Shown in pieces: positions 33,506-43,183 of a DNA stretch of 64,000 nucleotides. Each line of letters starts with the position of its first letter. Position 1 is the first letter of the stretch. The stretch spans positions 96,304,501 through 96,368,500 of the forward strand of contig NC_091124.1 of assembly GCF_040183065.1 (NCBI RefSeq), in the 5' to 3' direction. The notes under the pieces are model-generated. The model had not been told where the DNA came from, did no database searches, and was given only the letters and a program-made list of their open reading frames with translations. This stretch comes from Periplaneta americana (Eukaryota; Arthropoda; Insecta; Blattodea; Blattidae). The position numbers and the translations under genes were made by a program.

Positions 33506-34828
33506 CAGGGCTATTCAAAAAGAAGGAACAGATTTCAAATATTTATTTCTTCCAAACTACAAAAGATAGGAACACAATTCCAACATTCCTGGACAGAAGA
33601 AAATTTAAATTTTGAACAGTCCGTGTAGAAGTTCCAATCATGGCCGCATTGGCGCTGTTGATTGTCTGTAGTAAAATGGCGACACAACAGGAAAAAGCAT
33701 TTTGTGTGCTGCAATTAGCAAAACTAGAGTCCATCATTGAAGTTCAACGTGCTTTTCGCCGTCAGTTTTATAAACAACCGCCTCATCATAAGCAGATTTA
33801 CCAATGGCATCGAAAATTCATAGAAGATGGTTGCATCTGCAAACAGAAAAGCACGGGACGTCCACACACGTCGAATGAAAATGTAGAGCGTATTTGTAGA
33901 GTTTATGAAAGGAGCCCAAAAAATCCACAACACGAGCAAGCAGAGAACTGAACATTCCTCAACCAACGGTATGGTGAGTTCTGAAACACCGTCTGCACAT
34001 GAAGCCGTACAAACTGCAGTTATTGCAAGCATTACATCCTGACGACCACAACAAAAGGTACGAATTTTGCATTAGCATGCTAGATGATATGGAAGAAGAC
34101 AATTTTTCTGAATGATTAATCTTTTCCGATGAATCCACTTGTCATCTTTCCGGTAAAGTTAATCGCCATAACGTTAGAATTTGGGCAGGTGAAAATCCTA
34201 TGTCAGTTATTGAACATGAAAGAGATTCACCGAAGATTAACGTCTTATGTGCCATATCTGTAAACAAAGTTTATGGACCTTTCTTCTTCATGGAGAAAAC
34301 TGTGACAGGAATAACCTATCTAGACATGCTTCAAAACTGGTTATTTCCTGAACTTGAAGATGATTCAGATGACTTCATCTTCATGCAAGATGTTGCCCTG
34401 CTTCATTTCTCTAACCATGTCTGACGTTACCTGAATGACACCATTCCAGGACGTTGGTTTGGAAGAGGAGGAGAAAATCAACTTCATCGCTGATGGCCTC
34501 CTAGGTCTCCAGACTTCACTCCTTGTGATTTTTATCTGTGGGTTACGTAAAAGACCGTGTTTTTATCCCCCCTATGCCTGACATTCTTGAAAGTCTGCGA
34601 CATCGAATTGTTGAAGCTGTGAATTCAAGAACTAGAGACCAGCTGATTCATGTGTGGCAAGAAATGAGCCTCAGTTTTTATATTTGTCGTGTAACACATG
34701 GTGCTCATATTGAATGCATACAACATTGAATCTTTCTCTGTCCAGGAACATTGGAATTGTGTTTCTATCTTTTGTAGTTTGGAAGAAATAAATGTTTGAA
34801 ATCTGCTCCTTCTTTTTGAATAGCCCTG
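33506..34828 (+). mobile_element. mariner-type element, 1323 bp, TA target, ~78-bp TIRs
   Basis: Begins CAGGGCTATTCAAAAAGAAG and ends with its inverted repeat, flanked by TA (33504-33505, 34829-34830). TIRs match over roughly 78 bp with a few mismatches. The transposase (33640-34735, +) has an N-terminal HTH (MATQQEKAFCVLQLAKLES), IFSDESTCHLSGK (first Asp), FMQDVALLHF (second Asp) and SPDFTPCDFYLW (third Asp). It is broken by frameshifts and three TGA codons that all fit CGA-to-TGA decay. A second copy is at 60890-62212. Confidence 0.9.
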
Positions 34829-35090
34829 TATGTTAAACAAGACATCTGGGACGAAAACATAATACCGTATTTCAAAGTCTTTACTTCACATGCAAAATAT
34901 TAATATGAATTACAAACATTAATAAATTTGCAAAAGCATAGAATCAGTTCCAGAGGTATATGAAACAATGCTGCATGAGAAACATGTTGCTTCAAGAAAA
35001 ATTGTGGTGTGCAAGATGCAGATTAAGATACGAGTTACAGAATACTATAATCAAAGATTAATGATAGTAATATATGAGTAAAATGTAAAC

Positions 35091-35243
35091 CTTTCTGTAG
35101 GAGAGGACTGCAGATATAATCTGGACTCCCAGGGATTATGCCCACCACTTCAAGACAGTTGTCCATTCCTAATTTATACTCTATCGTTTCTCCTCTCCAA
35201 TATTCCAAACGTCTCACTCTGTTCCTCTTTGATCGTCTTACAT
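35091..35243 (-). CDS. CENPC: CENP-C exon carrying the CENP-C motif
   Basis: Acceptor TCTTATTTTTCAG, donor AAAG|GTTTAC. It reads VRRSKRNRVRRLEYWRGE, then TIEYKLGMDNCLEVVGIIPG and SPDYICSPLLQK. The first 18 residues are the CENP-C motif (family pattern RRSxRxRxxPxxYW), which contacts the H2A/H2B acidic patch and the CENP-A C-terminal tail; here the usual Pro is Arg (VRRLEYW). Phase 1-1, joining exon 37376-37552 (Asp split codon) and 20362-20460 (Ala split codon). An identical exon lies at 62475-62627. Confidence 0.92.
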
Positions 35244-36296
35244 CTGAAAAATAAGACAAATGTAACATGTTTGTATACAGTCTTTATTTTTAATAGAATG
35301 AGTAAAGAAATCTAACATTTTATTGAAAAAATCACTTTCAAATGGATTTGAAGACCATCAAGAAACAGAAAGGCACTGAGTCTTACAACTTCACACAGTC
35401 TCCAAGGTACTGTAACCATTCAAACCAACCAATGTGAAGCAATTACAAATGATGAGTTGTTATGGAAGTGGCTCACTGTAGTTGCTTTGGTTTGTCATGA
35501 ACACGCAGTTCTGAATTATATGGCAGGGTGTGGATGTGACATGTGTTTGTACTCTGGCGTGGCAGTTACTTTCACTGTTTCGAAGTTCATTTTCTACTTT
35601 TGTCACAATTATTATTGTAGGTGTATTCGTTATTGTTTTAGTGCGCCTGAAAGCATTATAGCATTCATATTTCAAGTTTTTTATACTTTCCACGATGTTA
35701 AGTGCATAGAGTTTGAAAAAAAAAGATTCTGCATCAGAAACAAAACACAACACACAATCAGAAACAGACCTTTGGGTATTCCACCTTGTTCTGGAACTAG
35801 ACATTTACAACGTTTCGAAACTACGTGGTAAAGTCATTAAGTTCTGAGACTGACGCCTGAAGAGAAGAATTTGGATGTCTCACAAGATGCCATGTAACCT
35901 TCTCACTGGTTTTCTTCATGTTTACAGCCTACTCTTGCAAAACTGCATTGCTCTGTTGAATTTAAGTACCGGTAATGGCTGAAAGCTTGTCTCCTCGTTC
36001 TTTTACAAAACAGCATTAATATTTCCAAACATTTGTTTGGGGTCTGTATGTATTTATTGGTATGGCATTATTAATTTCATCAATTTCTTTCAGTTGCTTC
36101 GCCGAATCTTTTCGAATTATCGCCATAATGAACTTACTATCACTGCCTTCTAAATATTTCCCGCACTAAACAAAAACAATTGCAAATCATGTGTGGCAAT
36201 ACGCAGACAATTTCTAATCTGGTACGGCAAGATTATTTCGACAATATTACAGTGATAGATGGCCGTGATTGGTTGAAAATAAAAGAATTCTTAAGA
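35244..36296. other. no recognisable feature
   Basis: Intron sequence between CENP-C exons. A short minus-strand open stretch starting MKKTSEKVTWHLVRHPNSSL (about 35920) has no splice sites or homology I can support. Shared with 62628-63680. Confidence 0.4.
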
Positions 36297-36892
36297 GCCC
36301 CATATACGGGGAGGTATGTCTGAATTGGATGATTGCCCATACATGCTCAGACTTACCTCTAGACTAGTTTACCAAGCAGACATAAGAGATCAGTGAAGTT
36401 ATTTCCCTGGGGAAATCCGATCACTCGAGAAATACTATTCCTCCATGGTTCTCCATTCATTTCTAAGTGATTCCTTAGCATGATTTTTAAATATATCTAC
36501 AGATTCGCTGTTATAAGTGTTATTAAAACTTTTTTGATTTTCTATGGAAAATATTTACACATTTCTATAAATTCTAAGAGAAATGCATGAGAACAGTTCC
36601 TTAAATCTGAACTTTCACAGCTTGCCGCCATTTCCCTATAGAGAACTGCACAACGTAACAATGAAATCTCGACCAGATGCTCGCAGTATCATTTATTTCT
36701 ATGCTTACTTTTTCTGCCGCTTAATTTGGAGAGCGCTATAGTAGGAAAATTTCAAGTAGTCCTAGAAATCTGAAGACTTATCTCAAGGCCAAAAGCCTTG
36801 AAAGCCATCATACTTTTCGCCCATTCACGACGAGACTTGCCTGTGGATTTAGGTTTACAGAGTAAGTCTTAGTATGTATGGGGGACCTTTAT
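36297..36892. mobile_element. possible MITE with inverted terminal blocks
   Basis: GCCCCATATACGGGG and GCCCATACATGCTCAGACTTAC near the left are mirrored by AGTAAGTCTTAGTATGTATGGG and GGGGGACC near the right. No TSD could be fixed, so the ends are uncertain. Repeated at 63681-64000 (cut by the window). Confidence 0.35.
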
Positions 36893-37375
36893 ATGAGATT
36901 GATTACTGAATGCATGAGCAAAATAGACAAAATAATAAATGTAATTAAGTTTTTTTTTAATTTGACTCTCAATTAACAAAATAATTAATAATCATTGGAA
37001 ATAATAAGAAACTTGTATAGAACAATAGACTTTGAATACCTTTTCTCTTCACAGACACCATTCCAACATCATGTTAATCAATTGAACTTAATGTACTTTG
37101 AGTACTAGTAGAATTACTTATCAAATTTGTACTAATCCTGTATATTATACACTTCACATTATTTTTTGTTTGACTTGTAAAACTTTCATTTTTTAATATT
37201 AGCAGTATTGTTTATTTACCAATTATATTTGTTGTGAAAATTGAAAAAAAAAAAAAAAAATTTACAGTAACATAATATTGTTCCATATTTCGTGCTCTGG
37301 GAAAAATACAACTAAAATTATCACAGTAAGCAATCTGTTACTTTTAGTAAGAAGTCACATTAAACAACTGATCAC

Positions 37376-37552
37376 CTGGTTCATTTTCTGAGATCGGTGT
37401 CCTCTTTTCTCCTTTATTAGGTGCAGCACTCTTATAGGATTTTGTTGAATGTTTTACAGGTGTATTCTTATTCCTCTCGTTTGCCATTCTTGAATTTCCT
37501 TTACCATGCTCAGAAAGTGGAGGACTTTCATCTCCTTTGTTACTGGTATCAT
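37376..37552 (-). CDS. CENPC: CENP-C exon, serine/lysine-rich linker (downstream copy)
   Basis: 177 nt. Acceptor TTATCTTAAAG, donor CCAG|GTGATC. It reads DTSNKGDESPPLSEHGKGNS, RMANERNKNTPVKHS, then YKSAAPNKGEKRTPISENEP. A low-complexity basic linker as found N-terminal to the CENP-C motif. Phase 1-1: its last G plus AT of exon 35091-35243 gives Asp. Appears identical to 38131-38307. Confidence 0.8.
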
Positions 37553-37619
37553 CTTTAAGATAAAAAAAAAGACATCAGTAATCAAGGGTAATATTTCAGT
37601 TGTCTAACTGTAACATCAG

Positions 37620-37677
<58 letters not shown>

Positions 37678-37815
37678 TAATAATAAAGAAATTTAAGAAA
37701 CGTTATAGAATATCTATAAAATAAAAAGGCCGTACTACAAAAATTCAACCTGTCTACACATCATGATGCACTTGGAGAACTATTATAGACAGTGAAATCC
37801 GGTTATGAAAGCCAG

Positions 37816-37940
37816 CTATAATGGCTGGGGAGGGGAGTGTCATCGCACTAACCACACAATACCTCCATTCTGGTTGATGTGGGCGTGAGGCCAGCTGTTG
37901 ACTGGTCAGTCTGAGCCCTTAAAGGGCTGTAATGTCACAG

Positions 37941-37982
<42 letters not shown>

Positions 37983-37984
37983 GC

Positions 37985-38018
<34 letters not shown>
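37816..38018 (+). mobile_element. retroposon 3' end with (ATT)n tail, copy 1
   Basis: The block GGCTGGGGAGGGGAGTG...CCTTAAAGGGCTGTAATG followed by ~75 bp of ATT repeats looks like a LINE 3' terminus with its simple-repeat tail. The second copy is 38571-38741 through the 755-bp duplication. Confidence 0.55.
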
Positions 38019-38020
<2 letters not shown>

Positions 38021-38130
38021 AGTAACATAATATTGTTCCATATTTCATGCTCTGGGAAAAATACAACTAAAATTATCACAGTAAGCAATCTGTTACTTTT
38101 AGTAAGAAGTCACATTAAACAACTGATCAC

Positions 38131-38307
38131 CTGGTTCATTTTCTGAGATCGGTGTCCTCTTTTCTCCTTTATTAGGTGCAGCACTCTTATAGGATTTTGT
38201 TGAATGTTTTACAGGTGTATTCTTATTCCTCTCGTTTGCCATTCTTGAATTTCCTTTACCATGCTCAGAAAGTGGAGGACTTTCATCTCCTTTGTTACTG
38301 GTATCAT
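38131..38307 (-). CDS. CENPC: CENP-C exon, serine/lysine-rich linker (upstream copy)
   Basis: Same 177-nt exon as 37376-37552 with the same splice sites. Because it is 59 codons long and phase 1-1, including both copies adds an in-frame repeat of 59 residues. Including only one also keeps the frame. Earlier exons of the gene were not found between here and 49.2 kb. Confidence 0.75.
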
Positions 38308-38374
38308 CTTTAAGATAAAAAAAAAGACATCAGTAATCAAGAGTAATATTTCAGTTGTCTAACTGTAACATCAG

Positions 38375-38435
<61 letters not shown>

Positions 38436-38570
38436 TAATAAAGAAATTTAAGAAACGTTATAGAATATCTATAAAATAAAAAGGCCGTACTACAAAAATT
38501 CAACCTGTCTACACATCATGATGCACTTGGAGAACTATTATAGACAGTGAAATCCGATTATGAAAGCCAG

Positions 38571-38695
38571 CTATAATGGCTGGGGAGGGGAGTGTCATCG
38601 CACTAACCACACAATACCTCCATTCTGGTTGATGTGGGCGTGAGGCCAGCTGTTGACTGGTCAGTCTGAGCCCTTAAAGGGCTGTAATGTCACAG

Positions 38696-38740
<45 letters not shown>

Positions 38741-38741
38741 G
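38571..38741 (+). mobile_element. retroposon 3' end with (ATT)n tail, copy 2
   Basis: Duplicate of 37816-38018 within the 755-bp tandem repeat, with a shorter ATT array. Confidence 0.55.
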
Positions 38742-38988
38742 TGGGAGTATGTTACAATCTGGTTGAATACTGAGCACTTGACAACTAAATCATCTGACTG
38801 ACTATTTTCAATTTGTACTTCGTACTTATATATAGGTGGGCACTGTTACACCTAGAAGGCTTTAGACATACGAACTTTTGAATCAATATGCTTCTAAATG
38901 AAATAAGTATAATAATCCTTCAATAACTGTCTTATTAACCTAAGAAATAACACAAAAATTTACATTAGGTCATTACACAATTAAACAT

Positions 38989-39025
38989 GACTAGCGCTTT
39001 CGCCAATTAATGGCATCTTCAGGTC
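38989..39025 (-). ncRNA. hammerhead-ribozyme-like motif in a Penelope-like element
   Basis: Minus strand: GAC (stem I), CUGAAGA core, extra U, GCCA / loop UUAAU / UGGC (perfect stem II), GAAA, palindromic AGCGCU as stem III, A17, then GUC closing stem I. It overlaps the end of the GIY-YIG reading frame (RPEDAINWRKR). The layout, including the extra U, matches the motif at 12955-13004. Confidence 0.55.
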
Positions 39026-39293
39026 TATTAGCATATAATAATGCTTTGAGCATAAAGACGTACGGTAAGGAAGTGTTATTACCGAGAAATTTAGAAATAT
39101 AAAATTCTTCTGCAACTAAATTGATTTTCCCGTTATTAATAGGTTTTAAAATTTGTAAAGCATCTGATATTTTTTTAAGTTCATGGTTATTCTCTATCAG
39201 GTGGGAGGCAAATTTTGATCTATTACGTCTATGACAAAAATCTGCTTTGTGTTCTGAATATCTAGTTTTGAAATTTCCTTTTAGTTTGGCCAA
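38991..39293 (-). pseudogene. Penelope-like element, GIY-YIG endonuclease C-terminal part
   Basis: Minus strand reads LKGNFKTRYSEHKADF, NRSKFASHLIENNHELKKIS, ALQILK and VAEEFYISKFLGN, then a stop. This is the C-terminal half of the GIY-YIG nuclease region that follows the RT in Penelope-like elements (FKxRxxEH ... SKFAxHxxxxxH ... E-x-YIxK). The reverse transcriptase is absent; the element is truncated. Confidence 0.75.
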
Positions 39294-39407
39294 TATATTT
39301 CTGTGTACAATTCAGTATGCTTCTATTCGATTATTAGAAGAACATGATTTCTTAGGACTAGACGAATCTTGGTTACAGATAAATAATAAATTAATTATAA
39401 ACGTTCC

Positions 39408-39487
39408 GGCTCTGGAACAATTTTTCCTTGAAATTATTCAAACCTGCTTTACAGGGAGCTACTACCTGAAAGCCAGATCTGTATAAT
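39408..39487 (+). mobile_element. fragment of the SINE tail found at 42182-42256
   Basis: GGAACAATTTTTCC, GAAATTATTCAAA and TTTACAGGGAG are shared in order with the SINE units at 42.1-42.5 kb. The tRNA-like head is missing. Confidence 0.6.
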
Positions 39488-40436
39488 TATAAACGGTTTC
39501 AAATGCTTTAATAAAGACGTAAGAACCAAGTAGAGCAAAATAGGAAGAAACTCAGGGGTACAGAAGAAAAAAACAAATATGATTAAGGAAATTAAAACAA
39601 GTCTCGAGGAAATTATATGGTTAGGAATATTAGATTGTAATAAAAAAGTTAAATGCTTATTGGGGTGCATTTATGTACACCCAAAGAATTCAAAATGGCC
39701 AATAATAATTTCTGGATGGAACTGAGGACGGAAGTGAGAGAATTAAGGGACAATTTCAAAATAGAAGAAATACTACATAACTAAAACTAAATGTAGAAAT
39801 AGTATATAGGAAATTGTATAGAACAGTAAAGGAAAGAGAATTGAGGGAACTCGGAAAATGTTTGTATGTAGTAAAGAAAAATGGAAGGAAAAACTAATAG
39901 TTATTAATAGTAAAATGTAGTTAAGGGTGGTTTCCTGGAAACCAAAAGTAACAGACCACCATTAACGAATGATACACAAATTATACATAATTTTAATGAC
40001 AATAAATATACAATATGCTTCTATTCACCTCCATTACTGTTGTTATCACAGTGATATATGGTACCAAAATTCAGAATGAAATAATGACAGACTTGACATA
40101 GAATTTTGTCTCGACTCGTCTATGAATAATGGTATTTTTTACGTGCAGTACACTAATGGAAAGAAAAAAAATGGCCGGCTTAGAAACTTCTTCATGGCTG
40201 CCATACAGTACACCTATACCAAAATTTTGCATCATACTGTCTTTTTGATTACACTTACTCTTTTTCCCTCCCACATCTTTAGAATGAATGTACCGGTAAC
40301 TCTGTTCTGCCGTTATCTTTTTCTAACTCACGAAACTTTCAAATACAAGAATTTAACAAAAATTAATTTTTCAGGTGCATGCAATGATTACCACATGTAC
40401 ATGTTTAATGGACATTGGCAAAGACTTACTGTCGAA
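39488..40436. other. no supported feature; faint LINE-like coding traces
   Basis: AT-rich; around 39690 a short stretch MANNNFWMELRTEVRELRDNF looks like a coiled-coil LINE N-terminal part, but it is too short and isolated to call. Confidence 0.35.
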
Positions 40437-40551
40437 GTGTGTGATAGCTCAATGGTATAATGTTTGACTACCTACAAAGCAAAAGTTACTTTACTCTACA
40501 AAACAAAAATTACCACATGATGAAAGATTAGTGGAACAGAGAAAAATTCTC

Positions 40552-40622
40552 TCCGGCACCGGGATTTGAACCCAGGTTTTCAGCTCTACGTGCTGACGCT
40601 CTATCCACTAAGCCACACCGGA
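40552..40622 (-). mobile_element. tRNA-like SINE head
   Basis: Minus strand folds as a tRNA: acceptor TCCGGTG/TGCCGGA (two G-U pairs), A box TGGCTTAGTGG, anticodon stem TCAGC/GCTGA with loop ACGTAGA, T arm CTGGG-TTCAAAT-CCCGG. Base 33 is C instead of U, so it is more likely a SINE head than a working tRNA-Tyr(GUA). Confidence 0.6.
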
Positions 40623-40845
40623 TTCCCATACTGATGTCGGATTGAATCTTCTCAGTTTAAGTTCCATTCCTTGGGTTCCCTCTAGTGGCCTACCCTCACG
40701 CACTGCGTCATCATAGATGTATGACAGTGGCACAATGTTCATACATGTGCAGAGGAGCACTCGTTATGAGTGACTAAGTGACCGGGATCCGATGGAGTAA
40801 GCACCATCTTAAATCACTAAGTGATTATTTTTCGCATATAATATT

Positions 40846-40866
40846 ATATATATATATATATATATA
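40846..40866. repeat. (TA)n microsatellite
   Basis: About ten TA units. Confidence 0.9.
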
Positions 40867-40885
40867 CCATGTTCGAGTCCCGCTC

Positions 40886-41193
40886 ACCATTTTACTTTCT
40901 TGTAAGTTTGTATTTTCACGTGATATAAATTTTATTCCATTATTTCTGTCTTAATATTTTGCAAATATTGTGTCTTATGAGTGTGGCAGTTTACTGAGCT
41001 ACCCAAATCAACACTCCTGATGTATTATAACAATCTCGCATTTGATTGAAACTGCATCAGTGTGCTTCAGAGCGACCTGTCTTTTTTTTTTTTTCTGGTG
41101 CACTTGTTGCTAGAAATCACAGTTTTTTCTACACCCAATAACATGTTATCTTTGATAGATAGAACTGTGCTATTAAAGCCCATTGCTACAGAG

Positions 41194-41229
<36 letters not shown>

Positions 41230-41880
41230 AATGATAACATAATCAAATAAAGATGAAAAATTACACTCAAGTCACAATGCCAATTTTACTTTAACCTACA
41301 TTAACAGCTTTGACAGAGCTTTCCTTATCGAATGATTCTGTCTGCACCTCGTGGTTATTGGCTAAAATACGAGTTTTGAGATTATTCCCTCATACATTTT
41401 CGACGTTAAAAACCTGATGAGTATTGTTGAGTTAAATAAATAAGTAAATATACAAGTAGTAAATAAATACATATACATAAATAAATAGACAAAACAAACA
41501 AACAAACAAATACGTAAATAAATAAATAAATAAATAGTGATCAGTGGAAAGAACCAATTCTAAAATTCAGAATTTATGGAGGACAATCTTTTGGCTGCTA
41601 CGTACTTTAAATTTTATAGTAACCAATTTCCACTGAACTGTATTTTATTTCATGAAAACATGCTGATCATATCCAACATGAAAAATAACTTTCAAACAGT
41701 GCTTTAGTTGGGGAGACTGTGGGGAAAAGTGGGCGCTATCCCCCGAAATATATGTTATTAATTTTTATTTTTATCTTGTTTTATTTTTTGTAGAACAGAA
41801 ACATGTCTCCAAATCATTTAGACTGACACAGCTGCCATTTATTTTGTTTAATATTGTCTTATTTATGTACCGGTATCAAA
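40886..41880. other. no recognisable feature except (TA)n at 41200-41226
   Basis: AT-rich sequence with a TA repeat (41200-41226) and an AAAT-rich run at 41440-41535. No gene or element supported. Confidence 0.5.
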
Positions 41881-42114
41881 CACAAGTGCACTTGAATAAT
41901 TTCGAGGGAAAAATTGTTCCGGGGCCGGGTATCAAACCCGGGACCTTTGGTTAAACGTACCAACAGTCTCCCAACTGAGCTACCCGGGAACTCTAGCAGG
42001 CACCGATCCAAGTCACATAGAGTTAGTGTGCACTCAATGTTGGTTACTTGACAGTTGTCAGCCCACTTTGAGGTCTGTGGATATAGAAGGAAAAATTGGA
42101 TCGGTGTCTGGTAG

Positions 42115-42188
42115 AGTTCCCGGGTAGCTCAGTTGGGAGAGCATTGGTACATTTAACCAAAGGTCCCGGGTTCGATACCCGGCCCCGG
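42115..42188 (+). mobile_element. tRNA-like head of SINE unit 2
   Basis: TCCCGGGTAGCTCAGTTGGG, anticodon stem TTGGT/ACCAA with loop ACATTTA, and GGTTCGATACCC. C at position 33 and an acceptor mismatch argue against a working tRNA. Confidence 0.6.
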
Positions 42189-42403
42189 AACAATTTTTCC
42201 CTCGAAATTATTCAAATCAACTTTACAGGGAGTAATACCTGAAATCTTGATTTGCATAATACACGTCACTGTTAGTTAACAGAAAACCACAATTTAAGTC
42301 ACACACAGAGTTAGTGTGCACTCAATGTTGGTTGCTTGACGGTTGTCAGCCCACTTTGAGGTCTGTGGATATAGAGGGAAAAATTGGATCAGTGTCTGGT
42401 AGA

Positions 42404-42477
42404 GTTCCCGGGTAGCTCAGTTGGTAGAGTGTTGGTACGTTTAACCAAAGGTCCCGGGTTCGATACCCAGCCCCGGA
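42404..42477 (+). mobile_element. tRNA-like head of SINE unit 3
   Basis: As unit 2 but loop ACGTTTA, so the anticodon position reads GTT (Asn). C33 is kept, as in the other heads. Confidence 0.6.
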
Positions 42478-42956
42478 ACAATTTTTCCCTCGAAATTATT
42501 CAAATCAACTTTACAGGGAGTTATACCTGAAATCTTGATTTGCACAAGTGCACTTGTTCTTTGTAGTAATCGCGCGAAGTAGCTAGATGGCAGGAAAAGA
42601 ACTACCGTATTTTAAATTTCAGTTTTCAATTTTCATAGGTTTGTAGCATTATTGGTGTGCCAAAAGCTAGAAACGGAATTCACATGTTTATTTTCTACTT
42701 CCTCAAAGCATGTCTGGTGCTCTTGCTCGCATTGTGTTTTTAATGAAGTTGTAGTGATTAAATCTGTGTTGTATCATGTTTTGTTCTTGCCATCATGAGC
42801 TGATGAAGTGGCTGACGAAGAGAACATTTTCAAAAGAGACAGATAAACCAGATGGTAAGAAGCAGTGTACTGATAACTTAAACAGCAACTGTGCTCACGT
42901 TATTGAAAATTAGTGTTGAACTAGTGTGGATAATAATGAATGTAATGAGAATTTTG

Positions 42957-43170
42957 TATGCATATAGAATTTTAGTTGGGTGGCCGGTGAGGGAAAAGAC
43001 TTTTGGGGAGACTGAGACGTAGATGGGAGAATAATATAAAAATGGATTTGAGGAAGGTGGGATATGATGGTAGAGATTGGATTAATCTTGCTCAGGACAG
43101 GGACCGATGGCGGGCTTATGTGAGGATGGCAATGAACCTCCGGGTTCCTTTAAAGTCATTTGTAAGTAAG
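42957..43170 (+). mobile_element. LINE 3' end (same family as 48356-49290), plus strand
   Basis: Reads LVGWPV-like VGRP, then WINLAQDRDRW-type and AMNLR-type C-terminus, out of frame in places, followed by GTAAGTAAGT. Flanked by AATGAGAATTT at 42944 and 43171. Confidence 0.75.
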
Positions 43171-43183
43171 TAATGAGAATTTG

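Larger units (their letters stand above)
15057..36616. repeat. large duplication, copy 1 (two shared blocks)
   Basis: 15057-18683 matches 49221-52883, and 28159-36616 matches 55553-64000, in the same orientation. The interior 18684-28158 is absent from copy 2. Offsets are 34164 (left) and about 27384 (right). By eye I count only a handful of single-base differences (for example at 17431, 28738, 33750, 34393, 35898 and 36245), plus microsatellite length changes and one ~36-bp indel near 17525. The match runs off the window, so its far end is unknown. Confidence 0.95.
2853..38307 (-). other. CENPC: CENP-C gene, 3' part (eight exons, 368 codons plus stop)
   Basis: CENP-C is the inner-kinetochore protein that binds the centromeric nucleosome through its CENP-C motif and dimerises through a C-terminal cupin fold. 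The minus strand shows exons 38131-38307, 37376-37552, 35091-35243, 20362-20460, 15351-15542, 13340-13491, 11483-11573 and 2853-2920. Each has AG before and GT after, and every junction keeps the frame (phase 1, except phase 0 between 13340-13491 and 11483-11573). The total is 1109 nt: two bases of a split codon plus 369 codons including the stop. The exon order matches the animal protein: basic linker, CENP-C motif, basic linker, cupin. N-terminal exons are not recognised; they may lie beyond 64000. Introns are filled with transposons. Assignment is by motif and exon logic, not by a search. Confidence 0.88.
37264..38740. repeat. 755-bp tandem duplication containing a CENP-C exon
   Basis: 37264-38018 and 38019-38740 are direct repeats (period 755), nearly identical. 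Each unit holds one 177-nt exon, an (AAT)n array, and a retroposon end with an (ATT)n tail. The breakpoint lies in the (ATT)n tail, suggesting unequal exchange or slippage between simple repeats. Confidence 0.95.
40437..40885 (+). mobile_element. tRNA-like SINE split by an insertion
   Basis: GATAGCTCAATGGTATAATG (A-box-like) at 40442 and GTTCGAGTCCCGCTCACCA (B box and acceptor) at 40871 look like the two halves of one tRNA-like head. They are separated by the opposite-strand SINE 40552-40622 and a TA microsatellite. Confidence 0.4.
41895..42543. mobile_element. composite SINE: one inverted and two direct tRNA-like units inside one TSD
   Basis: Three tRNA-like heads: minus near 41925-41990, plus near 42115-42188, plus near 42404-42477. 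The two plus units are ~290 bp apart, and the minus unit forms a ~110-bp inverted repeat with the first plus unit. The heads share TAGCTCAGTTGG (A box) and GGTTCGATACCC (B box). The whole block is flanked by CACAAGTGCACTTG at 41881-41894 and 42543-42556, a 14-bp target duplication. Confidence 0.7.

Noticed and set aside
35457..35831. 124-residue plus-strand open frame
   Set aside because: No recognisable motif, overlaps an equally long minus-strand frame, and lies in an intron; looks like chance in AT-rich DNA. The same holds for its copy at 62841-63215.
37940..38020. ATT array as CRISPR-like or coding repeat
   Set aside because: Plain trinucleotide microsatellite forming a retroposon tail.
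40071..40274. Minus-strand stretch KKSKCNQKDSMMQNFG as a further CENP-C exon
   Set aside because: No suitable acceptor and donor pair with the needed phase was found around it.
40552..40622. Functional tRNA-Tyr(GUA) on the minus strand
   Set aside because: Fold is good, but base 33 is C, the acceptor needs two G-U pairs, and a SINE-like body is attached; similar heads with the same C33 occur at 42.1 and 42.4 kb.
42404..42477. Functional tRNA-Asn(GUU)
   Set aside because: Anticodon position reads GTT, but C33, an acceptor mismatch and its place inside a TSD-flanked composite SINE argue for a SINE head.
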